DNA from: Mallotus nudiflorus
Taxonomy: Eukaryota; Streptophyta; Magnoliopsida; Malpighiales; Euphorbiaceae
Assembly (NCBI GenBank): GCA_947683625.1
Contig: CANTUR010000423.1
Location: 310,001-374,000 of the forward strand
DNA length: 64,000 nt
Direction: 5' to 3'
Position 1 is the first letter of the stretch. Every line of letters begins with the position of its first letter. Of this stretch, positions 46,379 to 60,278 are shown piece after piece. Position numbers and translations under genes: made by a program. The notes under the pieces were generated by a model. That model saw only the letters and a program-made list of their open reading frames with translations. It made no database searches and had not been told where the DNA came from.

Positions 46379-49300
46379 TCAGTTATGGTGAGTTTTATCA
46401 CTCAATTTTATGTATTCTGGTCTTTATCCATTATTTTATGTTATGGTTACGTTGGCTCTAAGGAGTTTAATCAGAAGTCAGCAGTTTCAAAAAGCATTGA
46501 AGTGTATTTTCAAGCTCATGAGAGAGACGGCAATCTCAAAGACAAATAGACAACTAGATTGCTAGTGATGTGAATTGTGGGTGTTTTAACTATAAATATA
46601 CGAAAACATCTCACAAGTAGTCTTCAACTGCTTTTTGCAGGAATATTGAAAACCGTTATTTCTTGAAAGCAATTTTATGCAATGCTAAACGAGTCCTGAG
46701 TTTAGAGGTACTGTTCCTTTAGGGTATCTAAAAGTGATTTACCTATATACTATAACGGCGTAAAGAACTTTAAAATAGACTCATTGACTAAACAATAGAT
46801 CGTCCGCGTCATCTACTTACAAGCACGGAGGTCTACTGGGGCTGTAGTCATTCTTATAATCTTTTGGCAAACACCAATTTAGTAATTTGAATGAGAAATT
46901 TTACAATGATCCTCATCATGATTTAGAAGGTTAAGTCAATAATATCAAAATATTAGAGATTTATTTATGTGCTATTAAATTTTAGTTTTTATCATTTTAA
47001 CTATGAAATTTTTATTAATTTGGCTTTCCAACTCTTATTAAAGATAAGGACTATTGTATAATATCTAGAAGTTTTATTATTATTGGAAACTTATTATTAT
47101 TATTGGAAACTTCAGGTCTAATTTGATTTCCAATCAACAGAACAGAAAGACAAACATAAAGAGCAAAATATAGAAAACTAACATTCATTTGATAACTAAT
47201 AATGGGGAAATTGCATAATTGCAGAGCAATTCTATGACATCAGAATTCAAAATCATAGATTCTAATGGAGATAATTGCGATCTAGAGGCTAGTGCTATAT
47301 TGTTTGGTATACCTGTATGATGCATATTTTTAGCACTTTGGGCTAGATATTACATGTTATACTTCAATCACTTATGTGCATTTGTTTTCATTAATTACGC
47401 GATCATTTATTTGGCAATAAGTGTATTGTTTCACCCTTTGCAGTTCAAGTGCTCATCTCCAAGAAACTTTGCGAACATATATTGAATTATAACTACTAGA
47501 AGGAAGGTCACCATCAATTGTAATTTTGACTGGGGGCGAACTTCTCTTGAAAAACTTGGTGTAGCTGCAACCTGATCCAGCAATTTTAAACACATTTTCT
47601 GAGGTAATTGATTAAAGCTATCTTTACCAGCAGTTGTATTGTAAACTGTGCTGTACTGTGCTTCAATAAAATTTGGACTGTTTCTATTCAAATTTTTCAC
47701 TGGTAGAACCTCAGGGAAGAGGAGCTATCAACTAGCTAAGAAACTTTTGCAGTGATACAGTATTTGTATACCTTTGGCATTAGGCTACTGTATCACATGT
47801 AGGAAGAGACTGGTCAAACTTTTGACCTCCAAGAATTGTTGCAATTTTAGAATTGTTATGCAACTTTTCTTTTTCAATTGTCAGCACTGGTAGGGGTCCG
47901 GTTCCGGCTTCACTGTAAGTTTTCACCAAGTGTCTTTGTTGTGTCACTTTCAGGTAGGGGTCCGTCTTGGTTGAAATTTTGGCTGCTTACTCCGCATTTG
48001 CCGATTAGGAAAATTTTTGGAACAGAAAGGTAGATTCGCACAGTATAAATTATTAGATTGAAAGCCGCATAGGTTTTTGGTACGAGTATACATGCGGATC
48101 ACATTAAATTTGTGGAAATTTTATCCTACTCGCGCACTAATTAAAAAATAAATAAAGAATACATTCCCATTGTGTTAAACTGTTAATTAATGGAGTCTTA
48201 ACCCTATATTTGGTTAAATTCTATTAAAAATTTCATTTTATTTTCAAATGAATTTTAAAATTCATTTGAAACAAATACATTTAATTAATAAGAATAATGT
48301 TAAGTAATTTCATAAAATTAAAAAATTAAAAATAAATTTTATAAAATTTTTATTTAAATTAAATACCCTCACTTAAATTTATAAATAAATTATATAAATT
48401 TTGTAGATTCATTTAAATCAAATACATTCCACATATCTTTCTAAAATCGAGAGTTGAGTAGAAAATAATAAAAATTTCTTTAATAATATTGAATTTTAAC
48501 AAAGAGCTGATGGTAGTGGAAAACATATTTACGTTCTCTCAGTTCTCAGCAAAAATCACAGGACAATCAAATCTAATAACAAAAACTTTGCACAGATCCC
48601 AGATTGATATGGTGAAACTGGTGTGTTGTAATAATTTTTGGACAGATAGGATTATAAGGCCTTCTGTGCTTAGACTTTGCAGCTAAAGATGTTCCTATGT
48701 GCTTAGACTTTGCAGCTAAAGATGTTCCTATCCTATTGCTAATGATTACCATAATCGTTGTCAATAATCTAATAATGTTAGAAATAAAGCTTTGGTGATT
48801 ATCTTTGGAGGAAAATTATCTTTAGGTCATTTCAGTCGTTGGGGAAGAAAATAATTGAGGTAAGAGAAATGACAGGCAGTGTGGTCACCATTAGGCTATG
48901 GTTGAACTGCTAGTTGAATCCATAGATGCTATTGCCTCTTTTTGCTGCCAGAAACACACACACGCACTGGGAGTTTAATTTTAATTAAAAGAAAGTTTGT
49001 GAAGATAAAGATAAGAGGTCCCTATTCTATCACAAAAGGGAAACGATAGGAAGCTCCATACATTAGAAAAGAACCCAGACACAAGTGGACGTCATGATAT
49101 AACAAAATAAAGAATGTGGCTCAAAACATATCATGGGTTGAATGCGGTGTCTAACTTTAACATTGTTTCAATTATCAAATTTTAATTTACATTTTTCAAA
49201 ATATCAAACTTTTATATAGTTTCATAATAGTTATTTAAAACTTTTTTATTACTTAAATAATCTATAATTACTATTTTAATGTAAAATTTAAAATTTTTTT

Positions 49301-52300
49301 TATAAATAAATTTATATTTTTTATATATTTATAGAAGCTAAGAAAAAAAATTAAAAATTATTTTATTCCGCTTAATAAAAGCAAATTTATGGGAAAAGGT
49401 ATTAAAGCCTAAGAGTAAAAATTTTCAAACTTATATTATTTTTGAACTAAATTGAAAAAATTAAGAGATTAAAGGATTAAAATAATTTTTTAGAGAACCT
49501 CTAGAGGACTAAAAATTTTTAATAGTACCATTTTTAAATAAAATTCAAATTAAGTGACTAAAAAATAAATTAAAATTTATATTTAAATACGTTGGATTAG
49601 TATTTATGTGTTTAACCCAACATATCATAAACTAGGTTGTCTTCCATGTCATGGACAGAGGCCATGTCTGTCTCGTGAACATCACGTGTACTCGTGATCT
49701 TTGTCCGTACTACCATTGCTGGATCTTTTCTATTACATTGTGTAGAAAAAAAATGTTTGCTAAGCTTAGGGACCACCCCCTTATGGCGAATGAATCACTC
49801 GCACTAGTTATGGCGGATTAAGTTGTGGATAGCATATAACATGTATGTGTGACTAACTGTCTCCTCAAGAAAATGTCAAGTTTAAATCAATCTACATTCC
49901 AATCACGGAAGAAAGGAATAAAAAATTTGTTTGTTATTTTAAAGTGCATGAGATGAAATCATTCATTGAAGGAAGAAGAAGATATATCACAAACTCTTTT
50001 GCTTTAATTAGAAAAACAAAGTTCAATTTAATAGATAAATTTCGTTCAATTAATAGATAAAATTTCAGTTTATTTACTGATATTATTATTATTAAAATTT
50101 ATTAAAAAGGTGAACTTACTAATATCATTAAAATTTATTTTTAGTTATGTTTGGGCAGATCAAATCTTTATTGAAATTCAAGTAGGAATCCACAGGAGAG
50201 GACATTACTACCCTTATAGATCTATAAAAATATTCACATCTATATATAACTTCTCTGAAGTTGGGGAGATTTCAAGTACATGGGACAACGACCAACCTGT
50301 TTTTCCGATGTGTTAAATGTAGGGGTACAATTGTCTAAGGAAAGGCATTGCTGTTATTTATGATCTCTGTATACCTAAGCAACAAGTACGTCAAGCTTTT
50401 AGAATTATACAGGTTCTTATTTTGAGCATAACTGGATTCCCTTACGTAAATTGGTGCTCCTTTCTTCTTATTATTATTATTTTATCTGTCAATGTTAGTA
50501 CCGTTTTTCATAGCTATTAAATTACTTTTTTAATTAGAAAAATGATGGAATTCTACTTGATATATTCTTTATGGATAAGTTCCTTATAATTAAAATATAT
50601 GATTATTACCAATGAGAAAATAGTTAAATGTGAGATTAATTGTGAGGGCTATTCTCGTTTAAATAACATCTCAAGTTAAATTGTGATGATATGGTTGCAT
50701 TAAATTAATTATGAGAAAAATTTTGTCATTTTATAATTCTACATCGGAATAATTACATAAACTTTAAATACCAATAATTTAGATAAAAAAATAGTCAAAT
50801 GGTCATTTCGTGATGATGGCATACATATATATATATATAATATTTGAACTTATTTAAGTGGTTTAAATCCCCACTATAAAGAGGTTTAAATCTTTTGTAT
50901 AATTTGAACTCTACATTTTACATATGAATGTCCATATTTTTTACCATTTGACCTATTCATGGGGACATTTGGATACTTGCTATCATTATTATTTGCATAT
51001 ATCGAATTAGCTATTGATTTGCTTGAACAAAACTGAATTAGCTATTTTATTAGTATTTTTTTAGAATAATTTTATTAGTATATTTAATTATCATGAGTCA
51101 TATCTTTTATTGAAATCCAGCTGGGAATTTCAAAAGTGAACATAATTGCAGTTTAATTTGTTATTAAAAGATTGATTAAAAAATCAACTCTTATTTCTTC
51201 AAAAAAAAAATCAACTCTTATTAAAGTTGGATGTTGGGAGATTTTTTATTAGGCCATCACCTTCTTTTTTGTTGTTTATATGTATGGATTACAACAGTCA
51301 AAAGAGAAGTATTGCTGTTATGATCTCTATATATACAGTGGTCTTTAAAATGAGCACATTCGGTGTCACTTACGTAAATCAATGCTATATTATTTTTCTA
51401 ACCTAGAAATGGTTTTAGTGGAATTATTGTTTTTTCTTTAAAAAAGGGTGAAATCACTTATACGAAATATAAACGATCCGGTGAATAAATTATTAACACA
51501 TCTAAATATTTTCCATTTAAAAATTGTTATTAATACACAAGCAATTATCAAACAATTATGTACATAGTACTTCTGTTAGTTCTTACAGTAAACAATTGTC
51601 TTAATATTAGATTTACCAGAGATTAGTTTCAACTAAAAAGCCATAAACAACTATCTGCACATTAGTTTTCATTGGGATCTATGTAAGCTTTAAAGTCATT
51701 AGGCAAAAAATTTGACAAATGTCTATCTTTATATTTGAGTATTTATTCTAAAAGTTAATGTGTTAAATTATTAAAAATTAAATATTTACCATATTTATTT
51801 AGTATTATTTTGTAACTAAACACTATTATACATATCTTAATACTATTAAATTCCAAAGATATTATATAATACATATTTTCCACCTTAAATCACTTTAGAA
51901 ATTTTATTTTTTAATAAATTTAAAGTATAATAACATAATAATTATTTAATACTATTTTTTCAACTAAAACACTACTATATATACTCTAATACTAATATTA
52001 TAATTTTAAAAATTAATCTTATTATAACTAAAAAATTATGGTAATAACAATTAAATTTATAACTAATCTTATATTTTGGTATTTACTTTTAAAACTTTAT
52101 GTATAATATCATTAAACTTCAAAGTAAACCTCTATAGTATTTATTATACTATTAATAGAAATTTATTATACTATTTATTTATGTTAAAAATTTTATTATA
52201 GTATTTTTCTATCTCTATAAACTCTCTATGTAAATTTTATTATTTATATATATCCTATAATTTAAAATTTTCACTAATAAAATATATTAAAATAATTTAT

Positions 52301-52900
52301 TAATAAATAATTTACGCAACACGCGGATATACAACTATTAGTTTTAATTAAGAAGTCATGACAAATAATTTTGTTTCGCCTTGTTAACTGTGAATTTTTT
52401 TAATTTGTTTAGTTTTACATATGTCTTAAAGATGATATTTACATTTTATTACTGAGTTCAAGTTAATAAATTTACTGAGTTTGAAACCAATTACCGTCTT
52501 GTTTTTATGAAATGTACGGGTAGAAAATGGACATATTGCTGGTATGTTTTTTCTTCATCCAGGCAATGTAGATTGAAATACTTTAATGAGGCACGACCAA
52601 AATATACCCGACTTTTTGTTTGACCATCTTAGATAACCAAACCCATTTTTGTGAATAACACTCCCTTATAAGGTAATCAGAGATTTAGGAAGTGGACCAT
52701 CAAAAAGTGGGAGGGCAGAAAAAAAAATGGAGATAGAGATTGGTATGAGTATTGCCTGCCAGTAAATTGGAACTTTTTGGGACCCAAAAGTGAAGTACCG
52801 TAGTGAATGGTGATGATAAATAGGGACATTATATGTATGTGTACATGTATATATATATATGACCTTGATGAACCACATTTGTTTCTTTAGTGGGTCCCTT
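46379..52900. other. AT-rich intergenic region, no gene supported
   Basis: No coherent exon series was found. It includes a 33-bp exact tandem duplication (48666-48731), a diverged direct repeat (50160-50465 with 51105-51395), and long AT-only stretches at 48180-48450, 49200-49600 and 51720-52320. Confidence 0.55.
48666..48731. repeat. 33-bp perfect tandem duplication
   Basis: GTGCTTAGACTTTGCAGCTA...GTTCCTAT occurs twice in a row without a difference, which indicates a recent event. Confidence 0.9.
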
Positions 52901-53152
52901 TAAGAGCTTGGACTACAACCACCCTCCCGATCTCTCTCTCCTCTAAGAAGAGCCAACTTTTCCAATCATCCCTTCATTGCTTGCTAATATAGGTTGTGTA
53001 AAGAAACTCTCAAGCCCTTCAAAAACCTCACAAATGATCCATTCTTTAAAAGTATAATTAGAAGATAAAGCAGGAAGTCATCATTTTAGGACATTGAGAG
53101 AAAGAGGGAGATTGTAACAATAAACAAAAAAAAAAGCACAATTGTGTTGAAG

Positions 53153-53296
53153 ATGAAGATGAAGAATTCTGCAGTTGGAGATTCTAAGAAAAGTTTGTCA
53201 TGCAATAAAGGAATTAATGGGTTAATCAGACAAGGAAGAGGCAGGTTGTATCTTATCAGAAGATGTATTGTTATGCTTCTCTGTGGGAGTGATTAA
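53153..53296 (+). CDS. DVL/ROTUNDIFOLIA-like small polypeptide, 47 residues
   Basis: The single-exon ORF starts MKMKNSAVGDSKKSL and ends with the family signature GRLYLIRRCIVMLLC, then GSD and a stop. The block from about residue 28 to 44 matches the DVL/RTFL domain (RLY-IRRC-VMLLC) nearly residue for residue; canonical members continue WHD where this one has GSD. DVL/RTFL peptides are plant-specific, membrane-associated, and reduce polar cell proliferation and alter organ shape when overproduced. Length is normal for the short subgroup. The second ATG (53159) would give 45 residues. It stands alone, with a long C/T-rich upstream stretch (52900-53000) that may be leader. The frame is intact. 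Confidence 0.9.
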   Translation: MKMKNSAVGDSKKSLSCNKGINGLIRQGRGRLYLIRRCIVMLLCGSD

Positions 53297-53449
53297 GAAG
53301 ATATTTGAGGATATTGGTTTATGTTGTATAGGAGTTTAAGGGTTTTCTTTTCTGTATCTTACTTTACCTGTTTTCCTTCTTTCGGGATGTTGATAAGCTA
53401 GCTTTTAAATTATTATTATTATTATTTTATTATTTTTCACTTTTATCCC

Positions 53450-53645
53450 TTTTTGTTCCAGAAGAGTACGAGGGATTGATTGGTTTGGATCCTGTATGAC
53501 ATAAACTGGTCATGTGATCTTGATCCTAGTCAATTCCCACAAGTTTTCTCCTTTTTTGTTCCAAAAGAGTATGAGGGATTAGTTTGGATCCTGAATAACA
53601 CAAAATGGTCATGTGATCTTGATCCTAGCCCAATTCCCACAAGTT
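53450..53645. repeat. Tandem duplication of about 95 bp
   Basis: Two adjoining copies share GTTCCAGAAGAGTACGAGGG, GTCATGTGATCTTGATCCTA and CAATTCCCACAAGTT with a few differences. They lie about 150 bp after the DVL-like ORF, possibly in its 3' region. Confidence 0.85.
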
Positions 53646-54118
53646 CCAAATTTCCTAGGTTTAGGGGGTGGATCAAACCATTGTTTTTGGCTTGTTGTGA
53701 CAGGAAGAGATCTTTTAGTTGAACCAGCATAATCTTTGAATTAATCTTCAAATTAATTATTCTTTTGCCTGTGTTAAAGTTTATAGTTCTTGTGTGTTCA
53801 CCTGAGTCTAGTTTTGAAAATTTTCATTCTTACGGTTTCAAGATTGATTTGAACTTATCAAGTTCATAAAAAGAGGAACAGTTCACATTTTTAGGCAATG
53901 GGTTTTCCCTGTTTCCACTTGAGGAAATTCAAAGATGCAGTACCTCTTTTCTTAAATTTCTTTTTCTCTAGTACCTGAGTGTTTATTTATATTTCTCTTT
54001 GTTTTTTTCTGAAAAAAGTTGTCCTCACTGAAATATTTTTCTTTTTTTTTTATTTCACCTTTTTTTATCCACAAGGTAACAGAAAGTGAAATTAAATATG
54101 ATTTTCTTTAATTGTCAG

Positions 54119-54121
<3 letters not shown>

Positions 54122-54153
<32 letters not shown>

Positions 54154-54574
54154 GTTTCCCTATTCTATGATAAGAACATGACTTCATTGAGTTCTAATTG
54201 GAAGAAAAACATCGTAAAATATCCTATGCAAGTATCAATATTCCTATTGTAATAATATATACTTTAGATGCAAGTATCACTGTACCAGTGTTTAAATATC
54301 CTGTTATTTGATTGCACTTTTTTTTTTTTCAAGAAAAATTGTAGGGACACAAATAATTCGGATAAAAACATTTTTATGTTTGAACTTCTTAAAATTTAAC
54401 AATTTAGTGATTTGTTTTTTTTTTTCAATAATTAAGTTGTCAATATGTAAAAAAATGACAATAAAATATAAATAGTAACTCATCATAATTTTTCCATCAA
54501 TAAAGCACTATTGTAAAGAAGACCTTATGGCTCCTAAAGTTAAAAAGCATTTAATAATAATAATAAAAAAAAAA

Positions 54575-54620
<46 letters not shown>

Positions 54621-54966
54621 TTAAATAAAAATAATTTTATTGGTATCTATTTATAATTTTAATTCGTAATTATTTTTAGTTAATAAAAATAAAATTAAAA
54701 ATACAGTTTTCCTATTATTTAGAAGATTTTAATTAATGAAAAAGTAAAAATTAATTTTTTTATTTTACTTTCTAAAATTAATTTTTTTATTTTACTTTCT
54801 TTCTTTTTGGTTTACAATGTTTAGTAAATTTGATGAAATTGTAATTTTAGTAACATAGAATTAGTGGTTTAAATAAATTTATTTTGATAAATATATATTT
54901 TAAAATTTATCATGATTTTAACAAAAAAAATATATTATTATTTTCTGATAACACAAGCAAATTTTA

Positions 54967-55007
<41 letters not shown>
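54122..55007. repeat. Microsatellites (TA)n and (ATT)n
   Basis: (TA)n at 54122-54150; (ATT)n at 54575-54618 and 54965-55007. Confidence 0.95.
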
Positions 55008-55010
<3 letters not shown>

Positions 55011-55867
55011 GTTATACTTATAGTTATTTTTTTCAGATTATTGCATTAAATTATTATAAAAATAATTAAAATATTAAAATATCAAATTTTACAAAATTCA
55101 AACACCTACAACTGTCCCTAAGTAATTCGTGTCAAATCCCCAATTTATGTGATGTCTAAAATAATGGGCATAAACCTGCACAACAAGAGACCTAGAGAAG
55201 AAAGTCACTAATTACATTAGTTGACACCAATTCACCAACTTATTATTACATCTAAAAAATTGACTATAATTTTTTTTAAGTTTAAATGCTAAAGAGCATT
55301 CATCGTACTAATTTATGTATTAGTTCAGTAAATGAATAGTTTAATGATTATTTTCTTAAAAGTATTTTGACATGTAAAATTTAGATATTATTGTTGATTT
55401 ATAAAATTATTTTACATTTTATTGGAAAAGAAAAAAAATTATCTCTTATTATATAATTTATCAATATTTAAATCATTTAACTTATTTATTAATAAAAATA
55501 GCACTTTATTTTAAAAATAATCAATTTTATTGAATATTAAGTAAAACATTGTTATAGTTTAGAAAAAATGTCAAACTATTTTATAAAGAAAAAAAAATTG
55601 TTCCCAATAATTTAGCTGGTTAACTGTGGATGAAAGAATTTAAAATGCAGAAGTCTAACAATTTAAATTAGTGAACTTCTTGATTGTTTGATGTTTTATT
55701 TTGAATTTATCTTAATATATAAATTAAAGGAGATTCCCGTAAAATTTATTTAAATATTACCTAACTACTCAAAAAATCAAAAAAATAACCAACCAAATCA
55801 AGTTTGAAGACAGAGTTTAAATGCTTGAGAGATATTGTGTAAAATTAAAATTATGCTAATTATGTTA

Positions 55868-55921
<54 letters not shown>

Positions 55922-57008
55922 TAGTTTAGAAGTAAGCAATCCCTACATAGACAATTTTATGCATTTGTATACTAATTTATTTTCTGGTTTTATTAGTCCC
56001 AACATATTCACAGTCCACATTCACACATTGACAAAAGGTAGGATTACATCATTGGTCCAAAAAAATAAATTTATTTTTTCATTTATTTAAATATATTCAA
56101 TTTATATTTCATCATGTTCCATAAATTGTTAAAAAAAAAAAAACTTACAATGTTTCGAATCCTGGAGCAATTAATAACTTTTGTGCTTCCCGGACAGGAT
56201 TTGAAGATGCAAATTAGTAAAATGCTGTATTTAGCCAAACATTTTTGTACCAATATATTATACCACTTGATGTAACATTATTTTAATTTATTAAAATTAA
56301 TTTCTAGAATACAAATAATACAATGCATTGCCCTTTTAAAATAGTTTAAATCCCTTGATAATAATATTGAAAAAGCGAATGATACTTGGTATAGTGGTTA
56401 AATTTCATTGGTATTATCCAAAGATGCGAGTTTAAATTTTTTTACCCCAATTTATTTGGAAAAAAAATTTCGGCTGATCAAATTCAGTTAGCAAATGAGG
56501 TTGCTTTTTATTTTATTGAGTTGAGTAGGGGGTTTAACTGTATTGTTATTCTTATGAAGTTTGAAATTTAAATATATTTAAATTAATGAAAAAAATAAAT
56601 TTATTATGATAGAAACAGGAGTTGGGTCATAATATCATTTCACTCATGAAAAAAAATCTACCAAAGAAGCAATAAAATCTATGAAGATGACAGAAATCTT
56701 CAAGCGGTGCAAGCTGTTTCCTGGAGAATTATTATGTAGTGATCAAAAATGGCAAGAAATCCACAATGGAATGGCCATATTGGCCTATATATTAGCTGGG
56801 TGAAGCAATGGTTGGTGCTTATTGGAAACACATCTACACACGATCCACATGCATACCTTACAGATTTGTCTGGTTACAGGCAGTATACTTATGTTTGGTG
56901 CTTTTGTTAATAATTTGCATCAAAATGCAAATCCAAGTTGATTAGTAGCTGGCAGAAAAAATATATATAAGGAAGGGGGGAAGCATTATATATACTCATG
57001 ATCTCATA
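55008..57008. other. AT-rich intergenic region with a (TA)n tract and a tRNA-like segment
   Basis: (TA)n at 55869-55913. At 56378-56445 the sequence TGGTATAGTGGTTAA fits a pol III A box, and GCGAGTTTAAATT about 35 bases later resembles a decayed B box; this could be the head of an old tRNA-derived SINE. No coding region was found. Confidence 0.4.
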
Positions 57009-59774
57009 TGTAATAATCCATATTTTTAAATTATTTAAATATATATATTGAGATATACAGCATTAATAAATTTAAAAGTTATATTTATTTACTTTATTAT
57101 TTTGTGGTTTATAATTATTATTTTATAATTAAATTATATTTTTCTACGTAAATATTTTATTTTTTAAACTTATTATTGTAAACATTTAATTTATGTTACC
57201 AATGTTTATTATTTCGGATAGTATTATTTTAATAATATTAAGTTTAGTGTATTATTATTTTTATTAATTTACATAATTGTATTATTATTAAATTATTTAA
57301 TAAATATTGTGTATTATATTAGTGACATGGATGTATGACTATATATATATGTGTATATATATAATATTGTGTGGTGGAGGTTGAATTGATATAAAGTATT
57401 AATATTATAATATATAATTTTATTTATTTATTTATATATATATATACATTCAAAAACGAAAGAAAAAAAAAATACAAAAACTTTTTCCTCCTCCATGCAC
57501 TGCCGTCTGATCTTCCTACTGTTGGTGTGCCTCCTTCCCTTGCTCGCTGGACTGTCACCTTCTTTATGTCAGATCCGTCGCCTTCCTCCTCCTTCTTCAG
57601 CATCGGCAATAGCTTGAACAGAGACAACGGCATCTAGCTTCATTCCGGCCGTTCTTCCTCCTCCGGCCACCATTTCAAGCGTTTCCGGTCTCTTTCAACT
57701 CTCTGAGCTCTGGTGATCTCAAATCCAAGCTCCGTTTGAGCTTAAACCCAATTGTTTGTGAGTTTTCTCGATTTTTCGATTTTGACATATTTTATTTTTT
57801 TATTTTTTTTGAGTTGATTTTTGCAAATTCCCTTTACAAATGTTGATTCTTGTAGCTTAATCTCCATGAAAATATTTTTGTTATAATTTTTGGAAATTAT
57901 TTGAATTTTTTAATATTTTATTATTATTTATTGAATTTTCATAAATTAATTATTTAAATTATAAATTTGGTTGACTTGGTGTTATTATATGAGAAAATAA
58001 TTTTTGAGAATACTATATAATTTTTAAGAATATTTTTATATTATGTATATATTGGAATTTTAGGTTAAATGTATTTTTGTTGAAAATAATGTTTAATTAT
58101 GTGTTTTAGATAATATTAAAATAATATATGTTGATAGACTAATTTTAATGATTTTATATAATTTTTGAGGAATATTAATTATATTGTGTATATTTTGAAT
58201 TATTGGGTAATTATGAGTTTTTGTTAAAATTATAGTTAAATATTATGTTTTTTAAATGGTTTTAGAATTATTTAAGGTAATAAAATGATTTTTATAAATT
58301 AATTACTATTTTTAACTAATTAATACTAATTTTTGAAAATTATTTTTAAATAATATATTATTTACTAAATTGGTAATTAAATGGGTTTTTAATTACTTTT
58401 AATATATATTTAGGCTATTTGAGTTATTTGAATATATAAAAGTGATTTTTACTATATTATAGTGAATTATTGAGAAATTTGATTTTTAATAATATTATAT
58501 TATTATTTTGAGATTTTTATATAATTATTGTGAAATTAAGTATATTTAGTGTTTTAATATTAAATATGCTATATTTTGCTATTTTGAAGATATTTGTGGA
58601 ATTTATCGGTTTTTAATATATTTATTATATTTTTCGTAATTTTTGTAGAATTGTAAACTTCGGTTGAGAATTATGTAGTTCAGGATTCCAACCAAAGGTG
58701 TTAAGTGTTTTGTTTCTAGAAGTGTTTTCTTACAGGACCAACTCTACTTTTTAGTAAAGAGATGTTCATTTTACAGAGAAAATTTTATTGAATTTTTTAT
58801 AAAATTTTCGTAAAACGTGACATTAGGTCGATCTTGAAATTTTGTATTGTTTAAGTTTTCAATCTTTCGTTAGAGTCTTCTTTTAGAATTCTCAGAATAT
58901 TCAGTTAGATTTATTCTAATTATCATGGTTTTTTATTATTTAGTTGCGGCGAAATTGAGGCCTAATGGACCAGACCCGTCGAATCAGTCTTGAGGAGCGC
59001 AAACTTGTGAGTTATTATTTTATATATACATCACATTTAGGATGCATGTTTTAGGATATACATGTTTTGATTTGTATTTATTCATAAATTGTTTCATTTA
59101 AATGTTTAGTATATGTTAGGTATATTTTTAGTATATTTTTTATATATTTCAAAATAAATGCATGTTTTATTTTTTATATATACTTAAAATGTTTTTAGTA
59201 TATTATTGGTTTTATTTGACATATTTTATGATTGATATTGAATTTATTTAACATATATATACTTGAAATACTTAATTTATTTTAGGTATATATATGGTTT
59301 ATTTTATTATTATGAATGTTATTTTGCATTATTTACTTTCCCGTATAAATGTTTTATTTAAATGAAGGATATCAATAGAACGTGCTACCTAGTGGGCAGC
59401 ACTAGGATCTTGTACGTACCGGTGCAATAGATTTAAGGTTGAGTGAAAATCCCTTATGGTGAAATATGATTTGATTGATTGATTGATTTGAGATTTGATG
59501 TGATTGAGTAGTGTGATTGTTGGAGCTCGATTGACCTAGTGTCTTGAGGCCAATCACATTGATAGTTAGACTACTGGAGCTCGGTTGACTTAGTGTCTTA
59601 GGACCAGTCTTTTGTCCATATGGAATAAGTGAATTAATTTAGAATTAAGTGAGCATGTATGACTAGAGAGTTATTGTTGATCGAGGTTGCGTTTAAATAG
59701 GGTTCTATTTTATCATTCAACAAATAATGTTTTTCAGCAATTATATATAAAGTGATTTTAGCATCTGTGTGAAA

Positions 59775-59819
<45 letters not shown>

Positions 59820-60278
59820 ATGTTTGATTGCATATGACATTAGGAGATGCATGCATATATAATATAACAATTCACTCAGTGAGATTTGACTCTCCTCAGT
59901 TGATTTTTCAGAAGATTCTTTTTCCTTTGACCTCAGTAATAGGTCAATCCGCCAGACTTCTTTAGCTTCAACTATTTTGTGTAAATTACTTGATTTTTTT
60001 TTTACTCTAAAAAATTACAGTAGTGAGTTGTACTTTATATTTGTATATTGGTAGTGAATTAAGAGGCATTTCTCTAAATACTGTATTAATATATTTTATT
60101 TTTTGATATGACAAAAAGTTTATTTTTATTATATTGGTTTGAGATTTAAATTCTGATGCATATTTTATTTTAATTATTGTATACTTTTATTTTTAAAACT
60201 TGCTATGAATTTTAGATTCAAAAAAATTTCTGTTTCCTAAAATCGATAATTACTCATGATTTGGGTCATCACATCACA
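57004..60278 (+). mobile_element. Candidate solo LTR, about 3.3 kb
   Basis: The body 57009-60273 begins TGTAATAATCC and ends GGGTCATCACA; these ends are an imperfect inverted repeat of 11 bp opening TG and closing CA. Flanks TCATA (57004-57008) and TCACA (60274-60278) would be a duplication with one mismatch. Inside, a C/T-rich GC patch (57480-57770), the CTTCGGTTGAGAATTATGTA block at 58658 and the GACCCGTCGAATCAG...GAGCGCAAACTTGTGAG block at 58970-59005 resemble long LTRs seen in other dicots. No protein-coding domain was found. A (TA)n tract sits at 59779-59817. Confidence 0.42.

Noticed and set aside
47431..47700. 89-codon minus-strand ORF
   Set aside because: Isolated, no family motif, composition like the surrounding non-coding DNA.
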